From Pantoea sp. Lij88 (lineage in GTDB: Bacteria; Pseudomonadota; Gammaproteobacteria; Enterobacterales; Enterobacteriaceae): a DNA stretch of 64,000 nt. Both the position numbers and the translations under genes were made by a program. Below, piece by piece: positions 23,716 through 33,929 of this stretch. The stretch lies in the NCBI RefSeq assembly GCF_030062155.1, contig NZ_CP118269.1, positions 186,001 to 250,000 of the forward strand, in the 5' to 3' direction. The notes under the pieces are model-generated. The model was not told the origin of the DNA. It searched no databases and saw only the letters and a list, made by a program, of their open reading frames with translations. Position 1 is the first letter of the stretch; the number at the start of each line of letters is the position of its first letter.

Positions 23716-24645
23716 ATGAGCACGAAGAAAGCAGACTTTATTTGGTTCAATGGCGAGATGGTTAAGTGGGAAGATGCGAAGGTCAGCGTCATGTCCCACG
23801 CGTTGCACTACGGTACGTCGGTATTTGAAGGCGTGCGCTGCTACGACTCTCACAAAGGACCGGTTGTGTTCCGTCATCGTGAACACATGCAACGTCTGCA
23901 CGACTCCGCAAAAATCTATCGCTTCCCGATCAAAAGCAGCGTTGATGAGCTGATGGAAGCGTGCCGCGAAGTCATCCGCGTGAACAAACTGAAAAGTGCT
24001 TATATCCGTCCGCTGGCCTTTGTTGGCGATGTGGGCCTGGGCGTAAATCCGCCAGATGGTTTCACTACCGACGTGATCATTGCGGCATTCCCGTGGGGCG
24101 CCTACCTGGGCGCTGAAGCGCTGGAGAACGGCATCGATGCTATGGTCTCCTCATGGAACCGCGTGGCGCCAAACACCCTGCCAACCGCCGCTAAAGCGGG
24201 TGGTAACTACCTCTCCTCACTGCTGGTGGGCAGCGAAGCCCGTCGTCACGGCTATCAGGAAGGTATCGCACTGGATACCAATGGCCTGATCTCCGAAGGT
24301 GCAGGCGAAAACCTGTTTGAAGTTAAAGATGGCGTGCTCTATACCCCGCCATTTACCTCTTCGGCACTGCCGGGCATCACCCGCGATGCCATCATCACGC
24401 TGGCACGTGATATGGGCATTGAAGTGCGTGAGCAGACCCTGTCGCGTGAATCTCTCTACCTGGCTGACGAAGTCTTTATGTCCGGTACCGCCGCAGAAAT
24501 CACTCCGGTGCGCAGCGTTGACCGCATTCAGGTTGGCGAAGGCAAGCGTGGCCCGGTGACCAAACGCATCCAGGAGGCCTTCTTTGGCCTGTTCACCGGC
24601 GAAACCGAAGACAAATGGGGCTGGTTAGATCCGGTTAACCCATAA
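23716..24645 (+). CDS. ilvE: Branched-chain amino acid aminotransferase
   Basis: This 309-residue fold-type IV PLP enzyme has the Schiff-base Lys160 in PTAAKAGGNY and the conserved SEGAGENLF and SGTAAEITPV motifs. It transfers the amino group of glutamate to the keto acids of Val, Ile and Leu. The ATG follows GAGAGGGA, 18 bases after ilvM. Confidence 0.97.
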   Translation: MSTKKADFIWFNGEMVKWEDAKVSVMSHALHYGTSVFEGVRCYDSHKGPVVFRHREHMQRLHDSAKIYRFPIKSSVDELMEACREVIRVNKLKSAYIRPLAFVGDVGLGVNPPDGFTTDVIIAAFPWGAYLGAEALENGIDAMVSSWNRVAPNTLPTAAKAGGNYLSSLLVGSEARRHGYQEGIALDTNGLISEGAGENLFEVKDGVLYTPPFTSSALPGITRDAIITLARDMGIEVREQTLSRESLYLADEVFMSGTAAEITPVRSVDRIQVGEGKRGPVTKRIQEAFFGLFTGETEDKWGWLDPVNP

Positions 24646-24655
24646 TCAGATACAG

Positions 24656-24679
24656 CGCGGGCGTCATCTGACGTCCGCG
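24656..24679 (+). other. Hairpin in the ilvE-ilvD gap
   Basis: CGCGGGCGTCA (24656-24666) pairs with TGACGTCCGCG (24669-24679) with one mismatch. No T tract follows, so it is more likely an mRNA stability or processing element than a terminator. Confidence 0.5.
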
Positions 24680-24707
24680 AGCTTATTCTTACTGGAGTAA
24701 ATAGAGC

Positions 24708-26558
24708 ATGCCTAAGTACCGTTCCGCCACTACCACCCACGGCCGCAACATGGCGGGTGCCCGTGCCTTATGGCGCGCGACAGGAATGACCGACGACGAT
24801 TTCGGCAAGCCGATTATCGCTGTGGTTAACTCATTCACCCAATTTGTCCCTGGCCACGTTCACCTCCGCGACCTGGGTAAACTCGTCGCTGAGCAGATTG
24901 AAGCGGCGGGTGGTGTGGCTAAAGAGTTCAACACCATCGCGGTGGATGACGGTATTGCCATGGGTCATGGCGGCATGCTGTATTCACTGCCTTCGCGCGA
25001 GCTGATTGCTGACTCGGTCGAGTACATGGTCAACGCGCACTGCGCCGACGCTATGGTCTGCATCTCCAACTGCGACAAAATCACCCCAGGAATGCTGATG
25101 GCGTCACTGCGCCTCAATATCCCGGTGATCTTCGTTTCAGGCGGACCGATGGAAGCGGGTAAAACCAAGCTTTCTGACAAGATCATCAAGCTGGATCTGG
25201 TCGATGCGATGATTCAGGGTGCCAACCCGAACGTCAGCGATGCCGACAGCGATCAGATCGAACGCTCTGCCTGTCCGACCTGCGGCTCCTGCTCCGGCAT
25301 GTTCACCGCCAACTCGATGAACTGCCTGACCGAAGCACTCGGCCTGTCGCAGCCTGGCAACGGTTCACTGCTGGCCACGCACGCCGATCGCAAAGAGCTG
25401 TTCATCAATGCCGGTAAGCGCATTGTCAGTCTGACCAAGCGCTACTACGAGCAGGATGACGTCAACATGCTGCCGCGTAACATCGCGAACAAGGCGGCTT
25501 TCGAGAACGCCATGATGCTCGATATCGCCATGGGCGGTTCCACCAACACCGTACTGCACCTGCTGGCGGCAGCACAGGAAGGCGATATCGACTTCAATAT
25601 CTCCGACATCGATCGCCTGTCACGTAAAGTGCCTCAGCTTTGTAAAGTCGCGCCGAGTACCCCGAAATACCACATGGAAGATGTGCATCGCGCGGGTGGC
25701 GTTTTCGCGATTCTGGGCGAGCTGGATCGCGCAGGTCTGTTCGACAGCAGTGCCCGTAACATCCTGCAGCAGACGATGCGTGAAACGCTGGATCAGTACG
25801 ACATCATGCTGACCAAAGATCAGGCGGTTAAAGATATGTTCCGCGCGGGCCCGGCGGGCATCCGTACCACCCAGGCATTCTCACAGAACTGCCGCTGGGA
25901 CACGCTGGATGATGACCGTGCCGAAGGCTGTATTCGTACTCGCGAAAACGCGTACTCGCAGGATGGCGGTCTGGCCGTGCTATACGGCAACATCGCCGAA
26001 GATGGCTGTATCGTTAAAACGGCGGGCGTAGACAAAGAGATCCTGACCTTCACCGGTCCGGCCAAAGTCTATGAAAGCCAGGATGACGCGGTAGAAGCGA
26101 TTCTGGGCGGCAAAGTGGTGGCAGGCGACGTGGTCGTCATCCGCTACGAAGGACCAAAAGGCGGACCGGGCATGCAGGAAATGCTCTATCCGACCACTTA
26201 TCTGAAATCGATGGGCCTGGGCAAAAGCTGCGCGCTGATCACTGACGGTCGTTTCTCCGGCGGGACGTCGGGCCTCTCTATCGGCCACGCTTCGCCTGAA
26301 GCGGCCAACGGCGGCACCATTGCGCTGGTCAAAGATGGCGACACCATCGAAATCGATATCCCTAACCGCGGCATCAAACTCGCCGTACCGGATAACGAAC
26401 TGCATGCGCGCCGTGAAGAGCAGCAGGCACGTGGCGATGCGGCGTATACGCCAGTCAATCGTCAGCGTGAAGTCTCCTTTGCGCTGCGTGCTTACGCATT
26501 ACTCGCGACCAGTGCTGATAAAGGCGCTGTCCGCGATAAGAGCAAGCTGGGAGGCTAA
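24708..26558 (+). CDS. ilvD: Dihydroxyacid dehydratase
   Basis: This 616-residue Fe-S enzyme dehydrates dihydroxyacids to the keto acids of Val and Ile. Cluster-ligand cysteines are visible: Cys122 in SNCDKITPG and Cys195 in [11 protein letters not shown]. It requires an oxygen-sensitive iron-sulphur cluster. The ribosome site for the next gene, GGAGG, lies inside its 3' end. Confidence 0.97.
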   Translation: MPKYRSATTTHGRNMAGARALWRATGMTDDDFGKPIIAVVNSFTQFVPGHVHLRDLGKLVAEQIEAAGGVAKEFNTIAVDDGIAMGHGGMLYSLPSRELIADSVEYMVNAHCADAMVCISNCDKITPGMLMASLRLNIPVIFVSGGPMEAGKTKLSDKIIKLDLVDAMIQGANPNVSDADSDQIERSACPTCGSCSGMFTANSMNCLTEALGLSQPGNGSLLATHADRKELFINAGKRIVSLTKRYYEQDDVNMLPRNIANKAAFENAMMLDIAMGGSTNTVLHLLAAAQEGDIDFNISDIDRLSRKVPQLCKVAPSTPKYHMEDVHRAGGVFAILGELDRAGLFDSSARNILQQTMRETLDQYDIMLTKDQAVKDMFRAGPAGIRTTQAFSQNCRWDTLDDDRAEGCIRTRENAYSQDGGLAVLYGNIAEDGCIVKTAGVDKEILTFTGPAKVYESQDDAVEAILGGKVVAGDVVVIRYEGPKGGPGMQEMLYPTTYLKSMGLGKSCALITDGRFSGGTSGLSIGHASPEAANGGTIALVKDGDTIEIDIPNRGIKLAVPDNELHARREEQQARGDAAYTPVNRQREVSFALRAYALLATSADKGAVRDKSKLGG

Positions 26559-26560
26559 AA

Positions 26561-28108
26561 ATGGCCGAGTCTCAACCGCTACCTGACGCGCCTGGCGGCG
26601 CCGAGTATTTGCGCGCAGTACTGCGTTCACCGGTGTATGAAGTAGCACAGGTGACGCCGCTGCAGGTTATGGAAAAAATTTCAGCGCGTCTCGGCAACAC
26701 CGTTCTGGTGAAGCGGGAAGATCGCCAGCCGGTGCACAGTTTCAAGGTGCGCGGAGCGTACGCGATGATTGCCGGTCTGAACGAGGAGCAGAAAGCGCGC
26801 GGCGTGGTGACGGCGTCAGCCGGTAATCATGCGCAGGGCGTGGCGCTCTCCGCGACTAAGCTGGGCATCAAGTCACTGATCGTGATGCCGCTGGCGACAG
26901 CAGACATCAAGGTTGATGCAGTGCGCGCATTTGGCGGTGAGGCTTTCCTGTTTGGCGCCAACTTTGACGAGGCGAAAGCTAAAGCGATAGAACTCGCTGA
27001 ACAGCGCGGCTATACCTTCGTGCCGCCGTTTGACCATCCGGCTGTGATTGCCGGACAGGGCACGCTGGCGATGGAGCTGCTGCAGCAGGATGCGCACCTC
27101 GACCGGGTCTTTGTCCCGGTGGGTGGCGGCGGTCTGGCCGCGGGCGTCGCGGTGCTGATCAAGCAGCTGATGCCGCAAATCAAAGTGATTGCGGTGGAGT
27201 CCGAAGATTCAGCCTGTCTGAAAGCCGCGCTGGAAGCGGGTCATCCGGTCGATCTGCCACGCGTCGGGCTGTTTGCCGAAGGCGTCGCGGTCAAACGGAT
27301 TGGCAGCGAAACCTTCCGGCTCTGTCAGGCCTACATCGATGACATCATCACTGTCGACAGCGATGCGATTTGCGCTGCGATGAAAGATCTGTTTGAAGAT
27401 GTTCGTGCTGTGGCGGAACCGTCGGGTGCGCTGGCGCTGGCGGGCATGAAAAAGTATATCCAGCAGCACGAGATCAAGGGCGAGCGGCTGGCGCATGTCT
27501 TATCCGGGGCCAACGTCAATTTCCACGGTCTGCGTTACGTCTCTGAGCGTTGCGAGCTGGGCGAACAGCGTGAAGCGCTGCTGGCTGTCACCATCCCGGA
27601 ACAGCAGGGCAGCTTCCTGCGTTTCTGCCAGACGCTGGGCGGACGTTCCATCACCGAGTTCAACTACCGCTACGCGGATGCGGACAAAGCCTGCATCTTT
27701 GTTGGCGTTCGTCTGACCCGTGGTGTGGAAGAGCGCAGCGAGATCATCAGCGAACTCACCAGCGGCGGTTATCAGGTGGTCGATCTCTCAGATGATGAGA
27801 TGGCGAAACTGCACGTGCGTTACATGGTGGGCGGACGTCCCTCCAAGCCGCTGCGTGAACGGCTCTTCAGCTTTGAATTCCCGGAAGCTCCAGGCGCATT
27901 GCTGAAGTTCCTGCAGACGCTGGGCACCCACTGGAATATCTCGCTGTTTCATTACCGCAGCCACGGCACCGACTACGGTCGTGTACTGGCAGCTTTTGAA
28001 CTGGGCAGCGATGAGCCACGTTTTGAGGAGCATCTTACCGATCTGGGTTACGACTTTCATGATGAAAGCCAGAACCCGGCGTTCCGCTTCTTCCTGTCAG
28101 GCAACTGA
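26561..28108 (+). CDS. ilvA: Threonine deaminase (biosynthetic)
   Basis: This 515-residue fold-type II PLP enzyme converts threonine to 2-oxobutyrate. PLP Lys62 lies in HSFKVRGAY and the phosphate cup in GGGGLAAG. Two C-terminal ACT-like domains (about 330-515) bind isoleucine and valine for feedback control. It starts two bases after ilvD. Its stop abuts the stop of the convergent ilvY with no gap. Confidence 0.97.
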   Translation: MAESQPLPDAPGGAEYLRAVLRSPVYEVAQVTPLQVMEKISARLGNTVLVKREDRQPVHSFKVRGAYAMIAGLNEEQKARGVVTASAGNHAQGVALSATKLGIKSLIVMPLATADIKVDAVRAFGGEAFLFGANFDEAKAKAIELAEQRGYTFVPPFDHPAVIAGQGTLAMELLQQDAHLDRVFVPVGGGGLAAGVAVLIKQLMPQIKVIAVESEDSACLKAALEAGHPVDLPRVGLFAEGVAVKRIGSETFRLCQAYIDDIITVDSDAICAAMKDLFEDVRAVAEPSGALALAGMKKYIQQHEIKGERLAHVLSGANVNFHGLRYVSERCELGEQREALLAVTIPEQQGSFLRFCQTLGGRSITEFNYRYADADKACIFVGVRLTRGVEERSEIISELTSGGYQVVDLSDDEMAKLHVRYMVGGRPSKPLRERLFSFEFPEAPGALLKFLQTLGTHWNISLFHYRSHGTDYGRVLAAFELGSDEPRFEEHLTDLGYDFHDESQNPAFRFFLSGN

Positions 28109-28990
28109 TTACAGCTGGCTCCAGAAAGCACTGATCAGCGGCTCTCCGAGCCGCTTTTTTTGCACGCAGATCCCGAGTTCGAACGGCGCAACCGAGTCAA
28201 TATTCTCCAGCAACAGCACGCGGTTCCGCACCGGGTCCGGGCTGTTCTCCAGCACCACATCTGGCAGCAGGGCGATACCGCAACCCAGCGCCACCATCGA
28301 GACAATCGCTTCATGCCCCGACACCGTGGCGTAAATCACCGGGTTCGGAATGCGCTGGCGGCGGAACCAGAGATCGATACGCCGCCGTGCGGGTCCCTGC
28401 ACCGGCAGGATAAACGGAATTTTTGACCAGTCGGGTTGCGGCTGTGTGGCCTGAGTGCGAACGGCACAGGGTAGTGCAGGCGCAATCAGCACCAGCGGAA
28501 TCAGTCCCAGTGGCATAAAATCAATGCTGGCGGGCAGGGTTTCAGGCCGTCCGGCAATCGCTAAATCGGCATCGCCGGAGTGCACTTTTTCCACCGCATC
28601 CGCAGCATCGCCGGTATCCAGTTTGATTTCGACCTGCGGATGTTCCGCGCGAAAGCGGTCCAGGATAGGTGGCAGATGACTGTAGGCCGCCGTCACAGAA
28701 CAGAACAGCCGCAGTTCGCCGCTGAGTGACGGGCCGTTAAGATCCATCACATGGCGCAGTTGCTGATATTGCAACAGCGTCTGCTGGGCAAACTGGCGCA
28801 GGCGTTCGCCCGCTTCCGTTAGCGTCACGGTGCGGTTATCACGCAGAAACAGCGCATGGCCGACATCTTCTTCAAGCCGCTGGATCTGGCGTGACAGCGT
28901 GGAAGGGCTGACGTGCATAGCACGCGCAGTGCGCCCGAAGTGGCAGCTTTCTGCCAGATGAAGAAACAGTTTCAGATCCCGTAAATCCAT
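28109..28990 (-). CDS. ilvY: LysR-type activator of ilvC
   Basis: This 293-residue regulator has an N-terminal helix-turn-helix ([20 protein letters not shown], about 17-36). IlvY senses acetolactate or acetohydroxybutyrate and activates the divergent ilvC from tandem operators in the intergenic region. Position and orientation are the same as in E. coli. Confidence 0.95.
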   Translation of the reverse strand: MDLRDLKLFLHLAESCHFGRTARAMHVSPSTLSRQIQRLEEDVGHALFLRDNRTVTLTEAGERLRQFAQQTLLQYQQLRHVMDLNGPSLSGELRLFCSVTAAYSHLPPILDRFRAEHPQVEIKLDTGDAADAVEKVHSGDADLAIAGRPETLPASIDFMPLGLIPLVLIAPALPCAVRTQATQPQPDWSKIPFILPVQGPARRRIDLWFRRQRIPNPVIYATVSGHEAIVSMVALGCGIALLPDVVLENSPDPVRNRVLLLENIDSVAPFELGICVQKKRLGEPLISAFWSQL

Positions 28991-29013
28991 GTGCGCGTCG
29001 CCTCTGGGTGGTG

Positions 29014-29063
29014 TTGCATTTATTGCAATGTGACGTTGTTAATATATCAATTTAAGCAACAGA
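29014..29063. promoter_or_regulatory. IlvY operators
   Basis: Two dyads lie between ilvY and ilvC: TTGCATTTATTGCAA at 29014-29028, and GTTGTT...AAGCAAC spanning 29035-29060. The spacing fits the tandem O1/O2 operators known for E. coli ilvYC. A -10-like TATGAT for ilvC is at 29074-29079. Confidence 0.7.
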
Positions 29064-29152
29064 ATTCCTGTCATATGATGGGGTCATTCGCGGCGCTGCA
29101 TGATTCGCCGTTCCTGAACAAAAAAAGCAAACACAACCTTACCGGAGTACCC

Positions 29153-30628
29153 ATGGCTAACTATTTCAACACATTGAACCTGCGCAACCAGCTGGCGCAA
29201 TTAGGCAAATGTCGTTTCATGGCGCGTGATGAATTCGCGGATGGTGCCAGTTTCCTGAAAGGCAAAAAAGTCGTTATCGTTGGCTGTGGTGCGCAGGGCC
29301 TGAACCAGGGCCTGAACATGCGTGATTCCGGTCTGGATGTTGCTTATGCACTGCGTGCCGAAGCGATTGCGGAGAAACGCCCTTCATGGCGCAAAGCGAC
29401 CGATAACGGTTTCAAAGTGGGTACTTACGAAGAACTGATCCCGCAGGCTGACCTGGTGGTTAACCTGACGCCAGACAAGCAGCACTCCGCTGTAGTTCAG
29501 GCTGTTCAGCCGCTGATGAAAGATGGCGCTGCGCTGGGCTACTCACACGGTTTCAATATCGTTGAAGTGGGCGAAAGCATCCGTAAAGACATCACTGTCG
29601 TGATGGTGGCGCCGAAGTGTCCGGGTACTGAAGTGCGTGAAGAGTACAAACGTGGCTTTGGTGTTCCGACGCTGATCGCGGTTCATCCGGAAAACGATCC
29701 AAAAGGCGAAGGCATGGCGATTGCTAAAGCCTGGGCAGCAGCGACCGGCGGCGATCGTGCTGGCGTGCTGGAATCTTCCTTCGTTGCAGAAGTGAAATCT
29801 GACCTGATGGGTGAGCAGACCATTCTGTGTGGCATGTTGCAGGCGGGTTCACTGCTCTGCTTCGACAAGCTGGTGGCTGAAGGTACTGACCCGGCTTACG
29901 CAGAAAAACTGATTCAGTTCGGCTGGGAAACCATCACCGAGTCACTGAAGTTTGGTGGCATCACTCTGATGATGGATCGTCTCTCTAACCCGGCGAAACT
30001 GCGCGCTTATGCGCTGTCAGAGCAACTGAAAACCATCATGGCGCCGCTGTTCCAGAAGCACATGGATGACATCATCTCCGGTGAATTCTCTTCCGGCATG
30101 ATGGCTGACTGGGCGAATGATGATAAAAACCTGCTGACCTGGCGTGAAGAGACCGGCCAGACCGCCTTCGAAACTGCCTCACAGTATGAAGGCAAAATCG
30201 AAGAGCAGGAGTACTACGACAAAGGTGTTGTGATGGTTGCGATGGTTAAAGCGGGCGTTGAGCTGGCGTTTGAAACCATGGTAGACGCCGGCATCATTGA
30301 AGAGTCTGCTTACTACGAATCACTGCATGAACTGCCGCTGATTGCGAACACCATCGCACGTAAGCGTCTGTATGAAATGAACGTGGTTATCTCTGATACC
30401 GCTGAATATGGTAACTACCTGTTCTCCTTCGCGGCGGTGCCGCTGCTGAAAGAGTTCATGACCACACTGCAGCCAGGCGATCTGGGTAAAGCGGTTGAAG
30501 GCACGCAGGTCGACAACGCGCAGCTGCGTGACGTCAACGAAGCCGTTCGCCAGCACCCGATTGAAACCGTTGGCCGCAAACTGCGTGGCTACATGACCGA
30601 CATGAAGCGTATCGCTGTCGCAGGCTAA
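29153..30628 (+). CDS. ilvC: Ketol-acid reductoisomerase (class II)
   Basis: This 491-residue enzyme isomerises and reduces acetolactate with NADPH. The dinucleotide motif [11 protein letters not shown] is at 43-53, followed by the long duplicated knotted domain typical of the class II enzyme. The ATG at 29153 follows CGGAG and gives the E. coli length; in-frame codons back to 28991 lie in the operator region. A strong terminator follows. Confidence 0.97.
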   Translation: MANYFNTLNLRNQLAQLGKCRFMARDEFADGASFLKGKKVVIVGCGAQGLNQGLNMRDSGLDVAYALRAEAIAEKRPSWRKATDNGFKVGTYEELIPQADLVVNLTPDKQHSAVVQAVQPLMKDGAALGYSHGFNIVEVGESIRKDITVVMVAPKCPGTEVREEYKRGFGVPTLIAVHPENDPKGEGMAIAKAWAAATGGDRAGVLESSFVAEVKSDLMGEQTILCGMLQAGSLLCFDKLVAEGTDPAYAEKLIQFGWETITESLKFGGITLMMDRLSNPAKLRAYALSEQLKTIMAPLFQKHMDDIISGEFSSGMMADWANDDKNLLTWREETGQTAFETASQYEGKIEEQEYYDKGVVMVAMVKAGVELAFETMVDAGIIEESAYYESLHELPLIANTIARKRLYEMNVVISDTAEYGNYLFSFAAVPLLKEFMTTLQPGDLGKAVEGTQVDNAQLRDVNEAVRQHPIETVGRKLRGYMTDMKRIAVAG

Positions 30629-30655
30629 TAACCGGCAACACAGTTTTCAGCAAAA

Positions 30656-30681
30656 CAAACCCCGGCTTGCCGGGGTTTTTT
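30656..30681 (+). terminator. ilvC terminator
   Basis: AACCCCGG (30658-30665) pairs with CCGGGGTT (30670-30677) around a CTTG loop, followed by a T tract. Confidence 0.9.
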
Positions 30682-30720
30682 GTTTGTGAACATTGCCTGA
30701 GCAGTTCACTGGTGGGACTG

Positions 30721-30768
30721 TGCCTGCATTGCCTGCATTGCCTGCATTGCCTGCATTGCCTGCATTGC
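30721..30768. repeat. Tandem repeat, 9-bp unit
   Basis: The unit TGCCTGCAT is repeated five times without change (30721-30765), with a partial sixth. It lies in non-coding sequence after ilvC. The perfect copies suggest copy number varies between strains. Confidence 0.92.
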
Positions 30769-30807
30769 TGTAAGACCGTGCCTGCACAGGGAACACGGTC
30801 AGATCGG

Positions 30808-30840
30808 AAAGACGCAAAACCCGCCATCCCTGGCATGCTC
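30808..30840 (-). repeat. Diverged inverted copy of the structured-element end
   Basis: This 33-base segment, beginning AAAGACGCAAAA, matches the reverse complement of about 31128-31161 at 29 of 33 positions by eye. A GC-rich stem CCCGCGCC...GGCGCGGG follows at about 30842-30867. It appears to be a partial copy, in opposite orientation, of the nearby element at 31000-31179. Confidence 0.6.
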
Positions 30841-30999
30841 TGCCCGCGCCGTCCCTGGCGCGGGACGCTTTCCTCTTCTGCCCATGTTACCTGTGCCATC
30901 AGGCTTCTTAGTTGCTGTAAGAATTACCCCGCCTCAGGTTTTATACATTTAAACGCGAGTCAGCATTTCCGAACAGACAACTAATGCACTTAAAGCGAT

Positions 31000-31179
31000 G
31001 GGAGCATACGCCTGTAGCAAAGCATCGCGCCGCCCGAATAAAAACGCCGGGAGCGTTTTTGAACAACGCAAAGCGTTGGCCCGTTTACGGGCGCACCTCA
31101 GGGATGAGGTGCGTAATCGCCCGCGCTGAGCCTGCCATGGATGGCGTCTTTTGCGTCTTTGCGAAAGGCGTATGCTCCC
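31000..31179. repeat. Nested-hairpin intergenic element bounded by 14-bp inverted repeats
   Basis: Perfect 14-bp arms GGGAGCATACGCCT (31000-31013) and AGGCGTATGCTCCC (31166-31179) enclose at least four consecutive hairpins: AAAAACGC/GCGTTTTT, CAACGC/GCGTTG, GCCCG/CGGGC and GCACCTCA/TGAGGTGC. No reading frame in it has a good ribosome site or recognisable protein similarity. It could be a repetitive extragenic element or a structured RNA. The rest of 30681-31210 shows no gene. Confidence 0.6.
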
Positions 31180-31212
31180 TGAACCCCCCTTTATTGACTA
31201 AACCCATCCCAT

Positions 31213-31238
31213 AAAAAAACCCGGCGGCTGCCGGGTTT
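31213..31238 (-). terminator. yhjE terminator
   Basis: CCCGGC (31220-31225) pairs with GCCGGG (31230-31235). The seven A residues at 31213-31219 give a U tract on the minus-strand transcript, 25 bases after the yhjE stop. Confidence 0.85.
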
Positions 31239-31260
31239 CACTGACCTTCATCTAACAGGA

Positions 31261-32592
31261 TTAAACGTCATACAGCGTCTGGTGACGCGTCTCTTTACAG
31301 GCCAGCAACGCTATCAGCGTCAGCACTGCCATCGACGCCAGATAAAGCCCCACCGCCTGCAGACCGTAATGCGCATTCAGCCAGGTCGCGATATAAGGCG
31401 CAACTGAGGCACCCAGAATCGAGGAGAGATTATAAGAGAACGATGCGCCGGTATAACGCACTTCGGTCGGGAACAGCTCCGGCAGCAGCGCGCCCATCGG
31501 ACCAAACGTCAGCCCCATAATGCTCAGACCCAGCAGCAGAAACGCCATCACCAGCGCCTGTGAACCCGAACCAAGCATTGCCGGGAACAGGAACGAAAAC
31601 GCGATAATCATCAGCGTAATGGTAATCATCGTCTTGCGGCGACCAAAACGGTCAGCCAGCAAACCGGCAATCGGCACCATCACCCCAAAACCAATCACCG
31701 CCAGCATCAGCATCCACAACATACTATTACGCGGAATGCCCAGACCGGCCGGCGCTGCCGTGGTGCCGTAGCTCATCGAATAGACAGTCATGATATAGAA
31801 CAGCGTATAGGTCGCCAGCATGATAAAGGTGCCGAGAATAGTGGCCGTCAGATGCTTGCTCAGCAGCGCCGCAATTGGCACCCGAACCTGCTTCTTCTCT
31901 TTCTGAACTTTGGCAAACACCGGACTCTCATGCAGCGAAACGCGCACATACAGGCCAATCAGCACCAGTACGGCAGAGAGAATAAACGGCACGCGCCAGC
32001 CCCACTGCATAAACTGCTCGTCGGTCAGCAGCCACGAAAGCAGCAGGAAAGTCCCGTTAGCGAAGAAAAAGCCAATTGGCGCACCCAGCTGAGGGAATGA
32101 ACCGTAAAGCGCACGCTTCTTCGCCGGCGCATTTTCCGTCGCCAGCAGCGCCGCGCCACCCCATTCACCACCCAGCCCCAGTCCCTGACCAAAACGCGCC
32201 AGCGCCAGCAGCAGCGGCGCCATCACGCCAATCGTCTCATAGCTGGGCAGCAGACCAATCACCACGGTGGAAATACCCATGGTCAGCAGCGAGGCAACCA
32301 GCGTGGCTTTACGCCCGACGCGATCGCCAAAGTGACCAAACACGGCAGAGCCAATCGGACGCGCGATAAAGGCGATAGCAAACGTGGCCAGCGACTGTAG
32401 CGTTGCGACCGTAGCATCACCCTGCGGGAAGAAAATGTGCGGGAAAACGATGACCGCAGCCGTGGCATAAATATAAAAGTCGAAGAACTCGATGGCCGTG
32501 CCGACCAGCGAGGCAATCACCACTTTACTGCGTGAGTTAACCGGCGTGGGATCCTGCTGTTTGTCGAGTGTGTCTGTGAGGGAGGCTTGCAT
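31261..32592 (-). CDS. yhjE: MFS transporter, metabolite:H+ symporter family (YhjE)
   Basis: This 443-residue protein has about twelve membrane segments. The MHS-family loop GHFGDRVGRKATL lies between segments 2 and 3, and LLADRFGRRKTM between segments 8 and 9. The sequence is very close to E. coli YhjE along its length (for example IEFFDFYIYATAAVIVFPHI). The substrate is not established; relatives carry carboxylates or betaines. yhjE, yhjD and a YhjC-like regulator lie in the same order as in E. coli. Confidence 0.9.
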   Translation of the reverse strand: MQASLTDTLDKQQDPTPVNSRSKVVIASLVGTAIEFFDFYIYATAAVIVFPHIFFPQGDATVATLQSLATFAIAFIARPIGSAVFGHFGDRVGRKATLVASLLTMGISTVVIGLLPSYETIGVMAPLLLALARFGQGLGLGGEWGGAALLATENAPAKKRALYGSFPQLGAPIGFFFANGTFLLLSWLLTDEQFMQWGWRVPFILSAVLVLIGLYVRVSLHESPVFAKVQKEKKQVRVPIAALLSKHLTATILGTFIMLATYTLFYIMTVYSMSYGTTAAPAGLGIPRNSMLWMLMLAVIGFGVMVPIAGLLADRFGRRKTMITITLMIIAFSFLFPAMLGSGSQALVMAFLLLGLSIMGLTFGPMGALLPELFPTEVRYTGASFSYNLSSILGASVAPYIATWLNAHYGLQAVGLYLASMAVLTLIALLACKETRHQTLYDV

Positions 32593-32790
32593 AACTGTTT
32601 CTTATTTGTAAATACAGACAAAGAATCTTACGCATCTGCCAGGGCGCATTCAATGATGAAAACCCGCGCCCCGTCTGGCTTCAGAGGGCAAAAAGAGGAT
32701 AATTTCTGTGGTGCTGCGAATACCGGGTGATACCGGGGTAAACCGGACGATATCTGGCGGGATACTCTAAGAAAGGGCTAAATAAAAGTG

Positions 32791-32839
32791 ACCCCTCAGC
32801 TATTCATCCTGTTATCTGATTAAAAAATAGCCGAGGGGT
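32791..32839 (-). terminator. Candidate terminator of yhjD
   Basis: ACCCCTCAGCTATT (32791-32804) and AATAGCCGAGGGGT (32826-32839) pair with one mismatch around a 21-base loop; on the minus strand CACTTTTATT follows. The long loop makes it an unusual terminator. The rest of 32593-32790 shows no gene. Confidence 0.5.
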
Positions 32840-32864
32840 GATATTTTCCGCTGTTGTTAACGGA

Positions 32865-33884
32865 TTACGATGATTTGTGTCGTGACGCGCTGCCCGCTTC
32901 AGGCATCTGTGGGTCATCTTTATATTTGGCGGTGGCGATCCACGCGGCACAGAACAGCGTCAGACGGGCGAAGAAGTAGAAGAACGCCATCAGGCCGAGC
33001 ACCGAACCAAAGGCGGCACCGGAAGGCGAGGTCGCCATCTTCGGCAACGTCAGCGTCATCACAAACTTAATCACCTCAAAGCCGATTGCCGCCAGCAGAG
33101 TGCCGCGGAACAACGCTTTCTTGCGCGGCTTATGACGCGGCAGGATCCAGAAAATCCACAGGAACAACAGATAGTTCGCCATCACGGAAATTGAAGTGGC
33201 GATAATGGTCAGCGCAGGCCGTAACCAGTCGATGCCATCCAGACCCAGCGCACTCACGATAGAGGCCTGCGCAGAACCGGCTACTGAGGTCAGCGACAGC
33301 GTAATCACCAGCGCCAGCATCAGACCGGTCAGCGACAGCAGATCGCGGATATAACGTTTCCAGATCTTCTCTTTGTCATCCGGTTTCCGTTCCCACACGT
33401 CACGCGACTGGGCGCGAATCGCTTCACGCAGGTTACCCATCCAGTTAAGACCGGAGTAGAGCGCCAGCAGTAAACCGGTAATCCCCACGGTGGCGCGCTG
33501 CTGAATAGCAGTGTTCACCGTATTCTTCAGCGTGGTCGCCAGCGTCGGATCGCTGATGCTGCTGACGATTTTGTTGATGATATCGGTCAGCAGATCCTGA
33601 TTCGATGCCAGCACAAAACCCACGGCGGCAAACGACACCATCAGAATGGGGATCAGCGATAAAAACGAAAAATAAGTAATGGCCGCACCAAACTGGCTGC
33701 CGAGCCGATCGTTAAAGCGGTCAAGGGCGCGAATAAAATGCGCCACCGCCGGAATAGCCTGGAACCAGGTGGCGAAACGCGACACGCGAACAATAGATTC
33801 ATCCACGGTGTGATTGCCGGTTTTAATATCGATAAGCGGCTTTTGTGGCTGCAAATCCTGCGGGTTTTCCTGCTTGTCTGTCAT
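32865..33884 (-). CDS. yhjD: YihY/YhjD-family inner membrane protein
   Basis: A 339-residue polytopic protein with about six hydrophobic segments after a ~70-residue cytoplasmic N-terminus. The family pattern FGAAITYFSFLSLIPILM at the first segment and the YSGLNWMGNLREA segment mark it as YhjD-like. In E. coli a yhjD allele suppresses loss of Kdo/lipid A maturation, pointing to a role in lipid A-precursor export. Placement next to yhjE is conserved. Confidence 0.88.
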   Translation of the reverse strand: MTDKQENPQDLQPQKPLIDIKTGNHTVDESIVRVSRFATWFQAIPAVAHFIRALDRFNDRLGSQFGAAITYFSFLSLIPILMVSFAAVGFVLASNQDLLTDIINKIVSSISDPTLATTLKNTVNTAIQQRATVGITGLLLALYSGLNWMGNLREAIRAQSRDVWERKPDDKEKIWKRYIRDLLSLTGLMLALVITLSLTSVAGSAQASIVSALGLDGIDWLRPALTIIATSISVMANYLLFLWIFWILPRHKPRKKALFRGTLLAAIGFEVIKFVMTLTLPKMATSPSGAAFGSVLGLMAFFYFFARLTLFCAAWIATAKYKDDPQMPEAGSASRHKSS

Positions 33885-33929
33885 AGACCTTCACTGTCCT
33901 GTTTATCATGAAAATCAAAGTATAGCCGC

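Noticed and set aside
30721-30768. Possible CRISPR array
   Set aside because: The unit is only 9 bases and there are no spacers, so it is a simple tandem repeat.
31000-31179. Possible small insertion sequence because of 14-bp terminal inverted repeats
   Set aside because: There is no transposase frame and I see no target-site duplication; a miniature element is possible but unsupported.
30534-31214. Open frames of 76-121 codons in the gap after ilvC
   Set aside because: They run through the tandem repeat and hairpin element, lack ribosome sites and have no recognisable protein features.
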